Assembly: GCA_027682925.1 (NCBI GenBank)
Contig: JAQCYU010000011.1
Span: 1-63,420 of the forward strand
Length of the DNA: 63,420 nucleotides
Direction of reading: 5' to 3'
Source of the DNA: Coriobacteriaceae bacterium AF45-21
Lineage (GTDB): Bacteria; Actinomycetota; Coriobacteriia; Coriobacteriales; Coriobacteriaceae
The notes below the pieces were generated by a model that saw nothing but the letters and a program-made list of their open reading frames with translations, searched no databases and was not told the origin of the DNA. Position numbers and translations under genes: made by a program. This document shows positions 1 through 7,282 of the stretch, in pieces; position 1 is the first letter of the stretch, and each line of letters starts with the position of its first letter.

Positions 1-3
1 CCG

Positions 4-36
4 GGCGCGCGGGCCGATTCACCATGCCCGCGCGCC
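4..36. repeat. GC-rich perfect inverted repeat
   Basis: An 11-nt arm GGCGCGCGGGC (4-14) is exactly repeated in reverse complement at 26-36 around an 11-nt loop. There is no T-run, so a terminator role is unproven. It may be the end of an element cut by the window edge. Confidence 0.5.
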
Positions 37-105
37 TTACCTTTCGGGTTCACCATTCATGGTGGGGCGCGTTTCTAACGAAGCCGTAACGGCCGTTGGG
101 CTCTT

Positions 106-294
106 TTGGTGCCAGCCCTTCTCGACCCGCACGCCACCCAGCGGAAGGTCATCGATGTCCTCGACCGCTTCGACTCCCTCACGGCATCGCTGACCGACTG
201 CCTCCCCGCCGAGATCGAGGCACGGAATCAACAATACGAGTACTACCGCGACCGCCTGCTCGACTTCCCGCGCAAAGCGATCGGAACCGAATAG
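106..294 (+). pseudogene. Remnant of type I restriction specificity subunit (HsdS) C-terminus
   Basis: The reading frame encodes about 62 residues resembling the end of HsdS: a VPALLDPHATQRKVIDVLD segment followed by LPAEIEARNQQYEYYRDRLL, the coiled-coil helix that closes the second half of S subunits. HsdS subunits (about 400 residues) choose the DNA site for the type I restriction-modification complex. Both target-recognition domains are missing, no start codon or ribosome site is evident, and no hsdM or hsdR is nearby. It is probably a leftover of a rearranged or phase-variable hsdS locus. The family call is fairly secure; any function is unlikely. Confidence 0.65.
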
Positions 295-602
295 TCCGAT
301 GGAACCAGGGCTGCCGCTAAAGGCCTCCCAACGTTTGTTACGGTTGCGAACTCTTCGAGGGCCATATGGGCGGCGCGGCGGAAAATTGCCGGCCTGAACC
401 ACGAGGCCCATCTACATTTCTGCAGACTCTTTGCATTGATAACCGGCATTCGCCGTTATGATCTGGCGGCCTCGTATTCAGGATGCATATATCGAATATG
501 AGTGAGATGGGGATCGACTGTTGACGAGTTATGAATGGATAACCGCGTCGGTTTCGAGTGGAACCGACGTGGCTTCTGCATAAGGCTCGCTGCAAATGGC
601 GA
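295..602. other. Intergenic stretch without a recognisable gene
   Basis: No frame gives a protein I recognise. The only structure seen is a small hairpin, CGTCGGTT (547-554) with AACCGACG (563-570), just downstream of the minus-strand yjdF gene. It could help end that transcript, but has no T-run. Confidence 0.4.
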
Positions 603-1020
603 TCAATGTCCTCGATGCTTCTGTTTGCGCTTCAGTTTTCGCTGCTCGAAGCGCGCCTCCGCCTCATCCGCGCGACGCTGGCTTCTTGCGCGGACCGATT
701 CCCGCTTCATCGTCTCCCGCTGATTTGCGAGCGCCTGCTGCGCCTTGGTGCTCATCGCCGGCTGCTTGAGGCTTTCGCCGCCTCGCGAGCGCGTCGCTTG
801 GGGTTCTTCGCGGCTTGCTCGCCTCGGCGGGATCGCCACCGAAGAACGCGAGCTCCGCCCATTTGCTTGTAACGAATTGCAGGATTTCCTCATCGGACGG
901 CTCCGCACCGAAGACGATGCGGGCTACGCCGTATGTTTCGTCCTCGACATGTTCCGCCAGCCCCACCCAAAACTGGCCGTCGTGATATACGGTCAGGGTG
1001 GACGACACGCTGATCTGCAT
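603..1020 (-). pseudogene. yjdF: YjdF-family protein (DUF2992), frameshifted
   Basis: The N-terminal half starts at 1020 with MQISVSSTLTVYHDGQFWVG and reads to about 830. The C-terminal half continues in another frame with QPAMSTKAQQALANQRETMK and ends in the basic tail KRKQKHRGH at 603. Together they match the layout of the roughly 139-residue YjdF family, a beta-rich N-terminus plus a lysine/arginine-rich helix. The start is supported by AGGAGG a few bases upstream. The function of YjdF is not established; the family is often controlled by the yjdF RNA motif, reported to bind azaaromatic compounds. A net frame change near 830 breaks the gene, by real mutation or sequence error. Confidence 0.7.
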
Positions 1021-1030
1021 GGTTGATTCC

Positions 1031-1145
1031 TCCTTTATGTAGATGACCATGCAGAGAAGGGACAACCAAGGAGGCAGGTTACTGATGCGGACTCCCGCAC
1101 GCCCACGACTACCCGACGGGGACTGTGTTTTCATCTCTGATGTTC
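1031..1145 (-). ncRNA. Structured leader of yjdF, candidate yjdF (azaaromatic) riboswitch
   Basis: The minus strand upstream of the yjdF start holds a GC-rich leader with a clear hairpin (TGCGG/CCGCA, plus-strand 1085-1100) and other pairable segments, ending at the ribosome site. The yjdF RNA motif is known to precede yjdF genes, so position favours this identity. I cannot confirm consensus nucleotides by eye. A covariance search with the Rfam yjdF model would decide. Confidence 0.45.
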
Positions 1146-1276
1146 GCATTGTAGCACGCGTGAATTCGCATTGACCTCGCTGCCGGCATGTTGTGACTGG
1201 GGTCGGAATTTCAAATTCTCGATAATATGCCTACGTGCATCGCCCCTCAGTTTCGAAACTTAAAAACATCTCGAGT

Positions 1277-1428
1277 TTCGAAACCGAGAGGGAGCTCGCG
1301 CCGCTTCTGTCCATCAGGGATGCGTTTCCGAGGTCCTCATCGCCCGCATGAGGCACGAGCCCTATACCAGGGAGGGCGTTCTCGTGCTGGACCTCGCGAG
1401 GTGGCTGCTCGGCGAGCAGGGGTTCTGA
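1277..1428 (+). pseudogene. C-terminal fragment of AAA ATPase (DUF4143 family), frameshifted
   Basis: One frame reads FETERELAPLLSIRDAFPR and the next frame continues as IARMRHEPYTREGVLVLDLA then RWLLGEQGF before a TGA at 1426. The sequence 'LLSIRDAFP - hydrophobic - IARxRHEPYTREGVxVxDLAxWLL' resembles the nuclease-like C-terminus of DUF4143-type AAA proteins. No ATPase domain is left. It is not a copy of the gene at 8751-10038, whose C-terminus differs. Probably a relic of an older insertion or deletion. Confidence 0.5.
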
Positions 1429-1584
1429 ACGCCGCAAAGGGGTGCCGCGCGACAGGGCGCGCAGCGCCGTTCGCGCCCGCATGGGAAGCGCCGCCGCCAT
1501 ATAGGCGGCCGAAAGCGACCGATTGGCCTTTTGCCCATCAAGCTTATCGAGCGCCCGTACGCGAGGCGCGTCGCGATGGATTGC

Positions 1585-1900
1585 GCGTTACTCGCCACCT
1601 GCCCGCGCCGCCGAGAGCAGCGTGCTCAAATCGGCCTGAATCGCCTCTGCCTTGCTTCCAAGCTGCAGCGGAGCCGAGCCGCCCGAGATGTTTACGCTCA
1701 GCAGGTGCGCATCCGGCAGCTTTGCGGCCATGCTCCAGAACGGGAGCGTGATGATGCCAGGGGTCATCTCGCCCACGCCGAGCTCCAGCAACAGCACGCG
1801 GCCATTGCCGCGCCCGCGCACGAAGCGCTCGTATCGTCCGAGGCCCTTGCGCCATGTCGCACCCTGCAGAAACGTGTCGTCGCGCACCCACGGTACAAGA
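1585..1900 (-). pseudogene. Duplicated C-terminal fragment of sirtuin sir2C
   Basis: About 316 nt nearly identical to 4635-4950. It encodes the last ~99 residues of the sirtuin at 4636-5484, from VRDDTFLQG to the terminal LLSAARAGGE. The similarity stops abruptly on both sides (the left-hand sequence diverges before GCGTTACTCGCC; the right-hand one after CACCCACGG). It lacks the NAD-binding motifs and catalytic region. With the sir2A start at 3649-3849 and the TetR gene at 3992 it marks the outer edges of a second copy of the sirtuin operon whose middle was lost. The 166 nt from 1901 to 2066 hold nothing I recognise. Confidence 0.8.
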
Positions 1901-2066
1901 TACTGGTTTTCCGTGCGAAAACGCTCATGCCGCTAAATTGAGCGATCGTCTGTACTGCAGCGGGATCATCCGCCCGAGCGATCCCTTAATCCGTCGCCCG
2001 TTGCGCCAATCGGCAGAAGCCACGCGTGGACGCTAATCGCTCGAGCGAATCGTCGTCGGTTTCCGT

Positions 2067-2975
2067 TTAACGATTTCTTTTTCCGCTATTATCCGACCCT
2101 CGGACTTCCTCGTGATAGAAGTAGTCCACGATCACCGGATGCCCCTGGGGGACTCTGCCATAAGGCATTTCGTTGTCCACAAAGGGGCAATCGTACTTCT
2201 CGGCCATTTCCTCGGCTTTTACTTCAAGCGCTTCAAAATAGCTACGGTTGCGCTTGTTATAGATCTCATCGTAAAGCGGTACGAGATCGGGATGTTTCTC
2301 GGCGATATAATCCAGGATCGCTTTTTTGAAACCACCCCGAAGATTGAGATTTTCGAGCCAAAACAAATCGCACCGATCCTTTACTCGCTCAAAAATCATC
2401 TCAAAATCCGTGATGCCGGGAAATACCGGGGACACGAAGCAGACCGTACGGATACCTTCGTCATACACCTGCTTCATAGCAGCGATACGACGCTCGATGC
2501 TCGACGCGGAGTCCATATCGTTCTTGAAGTTCTCATCCAGCGTGTTGATCGACCATGAAACGGTCACTCGTCCAAGCTTCTTCAGCAGATCGATATCCCG
2601 TACCACAAGATCGGACTTTGTGCAGATCAGAATATCTGCATCGCTGCCAATCAGCTGCTCCAGGAGTTTCCTGGTATTCCCGAATCGCTCCTCCTGTGGA
2701 TTGTAGCCATCCGTCACAGAACCGATAACCACCCGCTGTCCAGCGTATTTCTTCGGATTCTTGATTTCCGGCCAATGCTTCACATCAAGAAAGGTGCCCC
2801 ATTCCTCCTTGTGTCCGGTAAAGCGCTTCATAAAGGAGGCATAGCAATACTTGCAGGCATGCGTGCAGCCTACATAGGGATTGACCGAGTAGCCGCCTAC
2901 CGGCAGGCTGGACTTGGTCATGATGTTCTTTGCTTCCACCTCATTGATGAGGGTTCCATCGATCACTTCCGCCAT
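2067..2975 (-). CDS. SPL-family radical SAM protein (radical SAM mobile pair protein B-like)
   Basis: About 302 residues with the radical SAM cluster motif CTHACKYCYAS near residue 40, preceded by NPYVGC, typical of the spore photoproduct lyase-like group. The middle holds TKSDLVVRDIDLL and VSWSINTLDE, normal for this TIM-barrel fold. The start at 2975 is chosen for the GGAGGTGCAGAG upstream; it overlaps the end of the preceding gene by 13 nt, so the two are co-translated. From memory, this pair matches proteins named 'radical SAM mobile pair A and B', found in mobile regions and of unknown substrate. The pair sits inside a duplicated sirtuin operon, replacing its middle. No photolyase role is implied. 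Confidence 0.8.
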   Translation of the reverse strand: MAEVIDGTLINEVEAKNIMTKSSLPVGGYSVNPYVGCTHACKYCYASFMKRFTGHKEEWGTFLDVKHWPEIKNPKKYAGQRVVIGSVTDGYNPQEERFGNTRKLLEQLIGSDADILICTKSDLVVRDIDLLKKLGRVTVSWSINTLDENFKNDMDSASSIERRIAAMKQVYDEGIRTVCFVSPVFPGITDFEMIFERVKDRCDLFWLENLNLRGGFKKAILDYIAEKHPDLVPLYDEIYNKRNRSYFEALEVKAEEMAEKYDCPFVDNEMPYGRVPQGHPVIVDYFYHEEVRGSDNSGKRNR

Positions 2976-3652
2976 GTTCTCTGCACCTCCAGCACTCTTT
3001 CGAATTCTTCCGGCAATTCCTGAATCATGTTTTCGTCCCCTATGACAGAGATGAGGTCTTCCTTCATAAACATTGGAATGCCAAGCGCGTGCGCCTGTTC
3101 CGTCAAAGACCATGCCCACTCCGGTTCCGTATGAACCTTCCTGCTCTGCGCCCCGGTCATGGTACCGACGACGATCCAGTTGATTCCGGAAAGGTCGACC
3201 GTACCGGGATCGTCGAATAGCGGCTCAAAAGTAACGAAGAAGTGATTTGCTTTGACGTTTTTCCGAAGGGCGTCGATACGCCACAGCTCCGCTTTCCTCG
3301 TCACCGTAACGCCGAACCATGCGTTTTCCAGGTCGGTATCTAAATCCAGCAAATCGGGTCTCTTGGTCAGGAACAGGAACTGATGCTGTGGATTCTCATG
3401 GATCTTTGCAAATACCTCGTCTCGCCATTCCAGCTTCCACCCGGAGAGATCGCTCATGCCGGTAAGGAGAAAGTTCTGCGGGCGTTTCTTTTCCATCATC
3501 TTGAGCTTGCTCGGGAAGAACGCAGGACCAGCGAAGTCGTCAATCATATGCCAACGTTTCACATTGTTACGGGCATAGCAATATGGACACCCCACCGTGC
3601 AGCCGATGACGATATTCATATTCTGAATCTGATTTTTGATGCAGATGCTCAT
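2963..3652 (-). CDS. DUF5131-like radical SAM protein (radical SAM mobile pair protein A-like)
   Basis: 229 residues with CTVGCPYCYARN at residues 18-29, giving the CxxxCxxC iron-sulfur motif, then a Gp37/Gp68-type core (LLTGMSDLSGW, FLFLTKRPDLL, WFGVTVTRK, FEPLFDDPG, WIVVGTMTG). The start ATG at 3652 overlaps the TGA of the upstream sirtuin fragment in an ATGA arrangement, so it is likely translated by coupling from the TetR-controlled sirtuin promoter. It is followed, with overlap, by the SPL-like partner. The reaction is unknown. The name follows the 'radical SAM mobile pair' families as I remember them; profile searches would confirm which member is A. Confidence 0.8.
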   Translation of the reverse strand: MSICIKNQIQNMNIVIGCTVGCPYCYARNNVKRWHMIDDFAGPAFFPSKLKMMEKKRPQNFLLTGMSDLSGWKLEWRDEVFAKIHENPQHQFLFLTKRPDLLDLDTDLENAWFGVTVTRKAELWRIDALRKNVKANHFFVTFEPLFDDPGTVDLSGINWIVVGTMTGAQSRKVHTEPEWAWSLTEQAHALGIPMFMKEDLISVIGDENMIQELPEEFERVLEVQRTWRK

Positions 3653-3849
3653 AACGCCTGCCTACCTGCCTCTCCCGTAAACACGCAATCAGCCTCCCCC
3701 ACCTTGCGGGCAAAAGCCTCGATATCTTGCTTGCAAGCAGCAGGCTCGCAATCGCTCAAATCGTATGACGTGCCGCCGTTTCGATAGACGGTCCGATGGG
3801 AAAACGATCGGCTGACAAGCCCGATGCCGAGCTTCTCGCACAGGGTCAT
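3649..3849 (-). pseudogene. N-terminal fragment of sirtuin sir2A, fused to the radical SAM pair
   Basis: 66 residues starting MTLCEKLGIGLVSRSFS and continuing YRNGGTSYDLSDCEP and FARKVGEADCVFTG. This matches the start of the intact sirtuin at 6174-7139 (TLYEQLVIELTNQSFS, YRSGGTPYELSDREP, EEADCVLVGG). Similarity ends in the first NAD-binding glycine motif: GGASGLSAAGG in the intact gene becomes GEAGRQAL then stop. The stop overlaps the radical SAM start by ATGA. The ribosome site GAAAGGGAG and the promoter region are preserved, so the fragment may now act as a leader peptide that drives translation of the radical SAM genes. Confidence 0.75.
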
Positions 3850-3868
3850 CCGTGCTCCCTTTCAGCTA

Positions 3869-3886
3869 TAAAAACAGGTGTCTATA
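3869..3886. promoter_or_regulatory. Palindromic operator between sir2A fragment and tetR copy 1
   Basis: TAAAAACAGGTGTCTATA, a slightly weaker version of the palindrome at 7161-7178, in the same place between the same two divergent genes. Conservation of about 45 nt (CAGCTAT...GTATCC) in both copies suggests a TetR operator overlapping both promoters. Confidence 0.6.
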
Positions 3887-3991
3887 AACAGTATCCTTGT
3901 TGATTTTCGCAGGGGCAATGAACAAACGCGTGCACCTGTCGATAAACGAACAGCTACTGGACATTGTCAAACGACTCAGATTGGAGAGGCG

Positions 3992-4552
3992 ATGGGAGAA
4001 ACCAAGATCGACCGCCGGCGGCGCTACACCCTCTCGGTCATACGGGAGGCGTTCTTCGCGCTGCTGGCCGAGGTCGGCTTCGCGAAGATGACGGTGGCGG
4101 ACATCTGCCGCCGCGCCGAGATCAACCGGGGAACGTTCTATCTGCATTACGAGGATAAGTACGCGCTGCTCGATGCGCTTATCGACGAGGCATTGGCAGC
4201 GGCTCCCCCGCTTGAGGGGGTTGAATCGGCAACGCTTTGCCAGCGTTCGCCGGCAGACGACGATTATCGCCTGCTTTACTCGGACAGCGACGCATACGCT
4301 CGCGTAGCCCAGCGCGTCATAGAACGCGGAGCGGAGCAGATGGTTCCCTGGGTCATGGAGAAAACAGGGCTTTCACGCGAAGACGCCTTCCTGCTCTTCG
4401 TCCACAACGTCCAGGGCAATCTGGCCGTCAACCGCCTGCTCGGCTGGAGACGAGGCCCCGAGTTCGCCCATACCCAGGAGCTGCTCAACGCCTATTCCGA
4501 AGGGGGCTTACTGGCGGTATCCGCTCTTCGCGATTCCGATAACCCATCGTGA
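3992..4552 (+). CDS. TetR-family transcriptional regulator (copy 1, intact)
   Basis: 186 residues. The N-terminal helix-turn-helix reads MTVADICRRAEINRGTFYLH and YEDKYALLDALIDEAL, a standard TetR DNA-binding domain; the rest is a ligand domain with no recognisable specificity. The start at 3992 follows GGAGAGGCG. It is divergent from the sirtuin fragment and radical SAM genes, with a palindromic operator between, so it probably represses both them and itself. It is nearly identical in its first 60 residues to the frameshifted copy at 7283-7832. As the only intact copy, it may control both operators. Confidence 0.85.
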   Translation: MGETKIDRRRRYTLSVIREAFFALLAEVGFAKMTVADICRRAEINRGTFYLHYEDKYALLDALIDEALAAAPPLEGVESATLCQRSPADDDYRLLYSDSDAYARVAQRVIERGAEQMVPWVMEKTGLSREDAFLLFVHNVQGNLAVNRLLGWRRGPEFAHTQELLNAYSEGGLLAVSALRDSDNPS

Positions 4553-4635
4553 CCTGCGATTCAGGAATACCAGCCTCCGAGCCCTCTCGTTCGGAGGCTG
4601 CGGCTAAAACCTCATTGCGCGTCTACCGCTCCGCG

Positions 4636-5484
4636 TTACTCGCCACCTGCCCGCGCCGCCGAGAGCAGCGTGCTCAAATCGGCCTGGATCGCCCCTGCCT
4701 TGCTTCCAAGCTGCAGCGGAGCCGAGTCGCCCGAGATGTTTACGCTCAGCAGGTGCGCATCCGGCAGCTTCGCGGTCATGCTCCAGAACGGGAGCGTGAT
4801 GATGCCGGGGGTCATCTCGCCCACGCCAAGCTCCAGCAACAGCACACGGCCACTGCTGTGCTCGCGCACAAAGCGCTCGTATCGTCCGAGGCTCTCGCGC
4901 CATACCGCACCCTGCAGAAACGTGTCGTCGCGCACCCACGGCACGAGCTGCCAGCCGCAGTGGGGGCATCGGGGGATATCCTCACTGCGGATCTCGAACC
5001 CCGTCATGCCGGCGAGCATGCGCTCGACGTAGGGCTTCGCGTCGAAGAGCTCGTCGCAGCATGGCTGCTTGCACTGAAGGTGCGCGAAGCTTCCCTGGTA
5101 GTTGCAGACTCTCTCGGCGGGAAACGTCTTCTCGACCTGGGTGTCCACGTTGGTGCTCAGGATGAAGTAGTCCTTGTGGCCGATGAGGGAGCGCAGGTCT
5201 AGGTAGGGCTGTGAGGCCGGCTCGCGCAGCATGAAATCGATATAACGCGCATAGTAGGCCCATTGCTGCTCGAGGCTGGGGTAGAGGTGGTAGAAGCCGT
5301 CAAAAAGGCTCTTAAAGCCAAATGCTCGCTGCCAGTCCTCCATTCCGGCGCGCGCCATGCCCGCGCGGTTGTAATGGTTGAACCCGGCGGCGCTCGACAT
5401 GCCCGAGCCGATGCCGACAATGATGGCGTCGGCATCGTCGATAAGGCTTCGAAGCCTACGCGCTTCTCTTTCTAGGGGTGGCAT
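4636..5484 (-). CDS. Sirtuin-fold protein sir2C (SirTM-like ADP-ribosyltransferase candidate)
   Basis: 282 residues. NAD-binding glycine motif IVGIGSGMSSAAG near residue 23, STNVDTQ (sirtuin NxD motif) near 131, zinc-ribbon cysteines CKQPC and CPHC, and a C-terminal LLLELGVGEMTP Rossmann strand. Where deacetylase sirtuins have the catalytic histidine the sequence reads NYQGSF, so glutamine replaces histidine. Macrodomain-linked sirtuins (SirTM) show this replacement and act as protein ADP-ribosyltransferases, so transfer rather than deacetylation is the likelier activity, by inference. Last gene of a three-gene operon; its start overlaps the sir2B end by 13 nt. No macrodomain or lipoate-ligase gene is nearby, unlike classic SirTM operons. 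Confidence 0.75.
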   Translation of the reverse strand: MPPLEREARRLRSLIDDADAIIVGIGSGMSSAAGFNHYNRAGMARAGMEDWQRAFGFKSLFDGFYHLYPSLEQQWAYYARYIDFMLREPASQPYLDLRSLIGHKDYFILSTNVDTQVEKTFPAERVCNYQGSFAHLQCKQPCCDELFDAKPYVERMLAGMTGFEIRSEDIPRCPHCGWQLVPWVRDDTFLQGAVWRESLGRYERFVREHSSGRVLLLELGVGEMTPGIITLPFWSMTAKLPDAHLLSVNISGDSAPLQLGSKAGAIQADLSTLLSAARAGGE

Positions 5485-6170
5485 CGGGCGATCTCCTCGA
5501 AAGCCGGGGCCATATCGCCGTCAACGAGAATCGTCTCGCACGATGCATCGGGCGCCATAGCCTGGCCGTAGTTGAACACGATGTAGGTGGCGTGCTCGCA
5601 GGCGCTTGCGACCTGGGCGAGCATGCGCTTTATGACGCCGTTGTGCAGTCCCACGCCAAGTTCGAGGATGGCGACCCTGCCGTTGCGATGGGCTTGCACA
5701 AGGCGTTCGAGCTCCTCGAGCCGGGCCATGGCGAGGGCGTCTGGATGGGCGAGACGCCGCTCGTCGATCGACGTGCGTATGCTCCCCTCCGTCTCGAGCA
5801 CGCGCTCCTCGTCGAACCCGGCGCGCGCGAAGTGCCCGTCGATGTTGCATGTGACCACGAAGGTGTCGGCGTGCTCCGTAAGACGCCGCAGCCCGTTCAT
5901 GAGCGAGCCGGGCTCATATTCGAGATACTCCTTTTGATGGAACCGCTCGGCCCATCGGCGTCGCACGCTGGCATCCGGGGAAGCGAGCCCCTGCAGTATG
6001 CAGCCGATGCCGTCGGCCTGAGCGAGGTCGCCGTACGCCTCTCGGAAATGGGCATCGGCGCTAAAGAGGTTGAGTCCCTCCGCCATGTCGAGCCCGTTGC
6101 TGGCGCCGATGATGACAAGATCCGCTTCGGCTAGCGCCCTGCCTATGCGAACTGCTTTCGCCGTCTCCAT
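5472..6170 (-). CDS. Divergent sirtuin-fold protein sir2B without zinc ribbon
   Basis: 232 residues. It keeps the fold markers of its neighbours: LVIIGASNGLDMAEG (glycine motif, near 18), FVVTCNIDGHF (NxD motif), and VAILELGVGLHNGV (final Rossmann strand). The zinc-binding CxxC pairs are absent, the intervening segment is short, and the position of the catalytic histidine reads LETEGSI, a glutamate. It is therefore unlikely to be a deacetylase. It could be an NAD-binding or regulatory partner of sir2A and sir2C, or a transferase of unusual type. It starts 3 nt after sir2A ends and overlaps sir2C, so the three are co-translated and possibly form a complex. Confidence 0.65.
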   Translation of the reverse strand: METAKAVRIGRALAEADLVIIGASNGLDMAEGLNLFSADAHFREAYGDLAQADGIGCILQGLASPDASVRRRWAERFHQKEYLEYEPGSLMNGLRRLTEHADTFVVTCNIDGHFARAGFDEERVLETEGSIRTSIDERRLAHPDALAMARLEELERLVQAHRNGRVAILELGVGLHNGVIKRMLAQVASACEHATYIVFNYGQAMAPDASCETILVDGDMAPAFEEIARCHP

Positions 6171-6173
6171 GCG

Positions 6174-7139
6174 CTACCTCCCCAGCGTCTTGCGCACGTC
6201 GGCGAGCACGTCGGCGATGTCGGCGCGAACGGCGAGCCCCCGATCCTCGATCGCGCGGGGGAGAAACTGCGTCTTGTTGTTTACGGCGATGTAGCTGGCC
6301 TGCGGTAACTGCGCCGTGAGGGCCCAGAACGGCTCCTGGATAAACGCGGGCGTCATGCGGCCCACACCCAGCTCGAGGAAGAGGATCCTCTGACGCGCGT
6401 GCGCGTCGAGCCAGTCGGACACCTTGCGGTACTGCTCCTCGTAGAGCTCGCCCTGCAGGAAGTTGCCGTAGCCGCGAACCCAGGGGAACGCCTCTGCCCC
6501 GCAGTGCGGGCAGCGCGGCACGAGCTCTGTCGGAACCTCAAGGCCGTCTCCCATGGCCTCTACCATGTTGGAGACCGGCTCGACCGCATCCCACACCGCG
6601 TCGGTGCAACAGCGGGAGCACTGAAAGAAGCGGTGGTCGCCTTGGATCTCTGCCACCTTCTTCCAGGGGTAGAGCTTCACAAACTGCGTGTCCTGGTTGG
6701 TGGTGAGCACGAAGAAATCCTTCTCGGCGAGAATGGCGTCGAGGTCCTTGTAGGGCTTGCGCAGCGGGGCGTTGAGCGTGGTGTCGAGGAAGGTGGCGAG
6801 GTATCCCCAGCGCGCCTCGGCGGTGGGCCAGCGGTAGAACGACCCCTCGAAAGCGCCCTTGAAACCGTAGCGCTCGGCGAATTTGCCGAAATGCCTGCGA
6901 TAGGTTGCGTTGTCCTCGTAATAGAAGTCGCCGCCGCCCGCCGCGGAGAGCCCGGAGGCCCCACCCACCAGCACGCAATCGGCTTCCTCGATCATGCGGG
7001 CGAAGTCCCTGATTTGCTGGTCGTAGGGCTCGGGCTCGCGGTCACTCAGCTCATAGGGCGTGCCGCCGCTGCGGTAGGCGGCCTGAAGGGAAAACGATTG
7101 GTTGGTGAGCTCGATAACGAGCTGCTCGTACAGGGTCAC
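6174..7139 (-). CDS. Sirtuin-fold protein sir2A (SirTM-like), first gene of TetR-controlled operon
   Basis: 321 residues from a GTG at 7139, chosen for the GAAAGAAGG upstream. Motifs in order: CVLVGGASGLSAAGG near residue 55, LTTNQDTQFVKLYP near 150, EIQGDHRFFQCSRC with the first zinc cysteine pair, CPHCGAEAFPWVRG with the second, and FLELGVGRMTP. Glutamine stands in the place of the catalytic histidine of deacetylases, as in macrodomain-linked sirtuins that ADP-ribosylate proteins. Divergent from a TetR gene, with an 18-nt palindrome just upstream. The target protein is unknown. Some databases would call it 'Sir2 family NAD-dependent deacetylase'; the active site argues against that name. 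Confidence 0.78.
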   Translation of the reverse strand: MTLYEQLVIELTNQSFSLQAAYRSGGTPYELSDREPEPYDQQIRDFARMIEEADCVLVGGASGLSAAGGGDFYYEDNATYRRHFGKFAERYGFKGAFEGSFYRWPTAEARWGYLATFLDTTLNAPLRKPYKDLDAILAEKDFFVLTTNQDTQFVKLYPWKKVAEIQGDHRFFQCSRCCTDAVWDAVEPVSNMVEAMGDGLEVPTELVPRCPHCGAEAFPWVRGYGNFLQGELYEEQYRKVSDWLDAHARQRILFLELGVGRMTPAFIQEPFWALTAQLPQASYIAVNNKTQFLPRAIEDRGLAVRADIADVLADVRKTLGR

Positions 7140-7160
7140 TGGATACCTTCTTTCAGCTAT

Positions 7161-7178
7161 TATAAACAGGTGTCTATA
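7161..7178. promoter_or_regulatory. Palindromic operator between sir2A and tetR copy 2
   Basis: TATAAACAGGTGTCTATA is a near-perfect inverted repeat: half-site TATARACA, 2-nt centre, TGTYTATA (14 of 18 positions symmetric). It lies 22 nt upstream of the sir2A start codon and is conserved at 3869-3886. Probable binding site of the divergent TetR protein. Confidence 0.65.
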
Positions 7179-7282
7179 AAAAGTATCCATGTCGATTTGC
7201 TTAAGAGCAATGAACAGCTTCGGCCTGCTGTCGATAAACGAGCGTTTGCCGGGCATTGTCGAGCGTTGCAATTGGAGGGGTA

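Noticed and set aside
2067..2975. Naming the SPL-like radical SAM protein a DNA photolyase
   Set aside because: Only the radical SAM core is shared; it is paired with another radical SAM protein in a mobile context, and the dimer-specific features cannot be verified.
4636..7139. Calling the three sirtuin genes NAD-dependent deacetylases
   Set aside because: The catalytic histidine is not present in any of the three; glutamine or glutamate is found instead.
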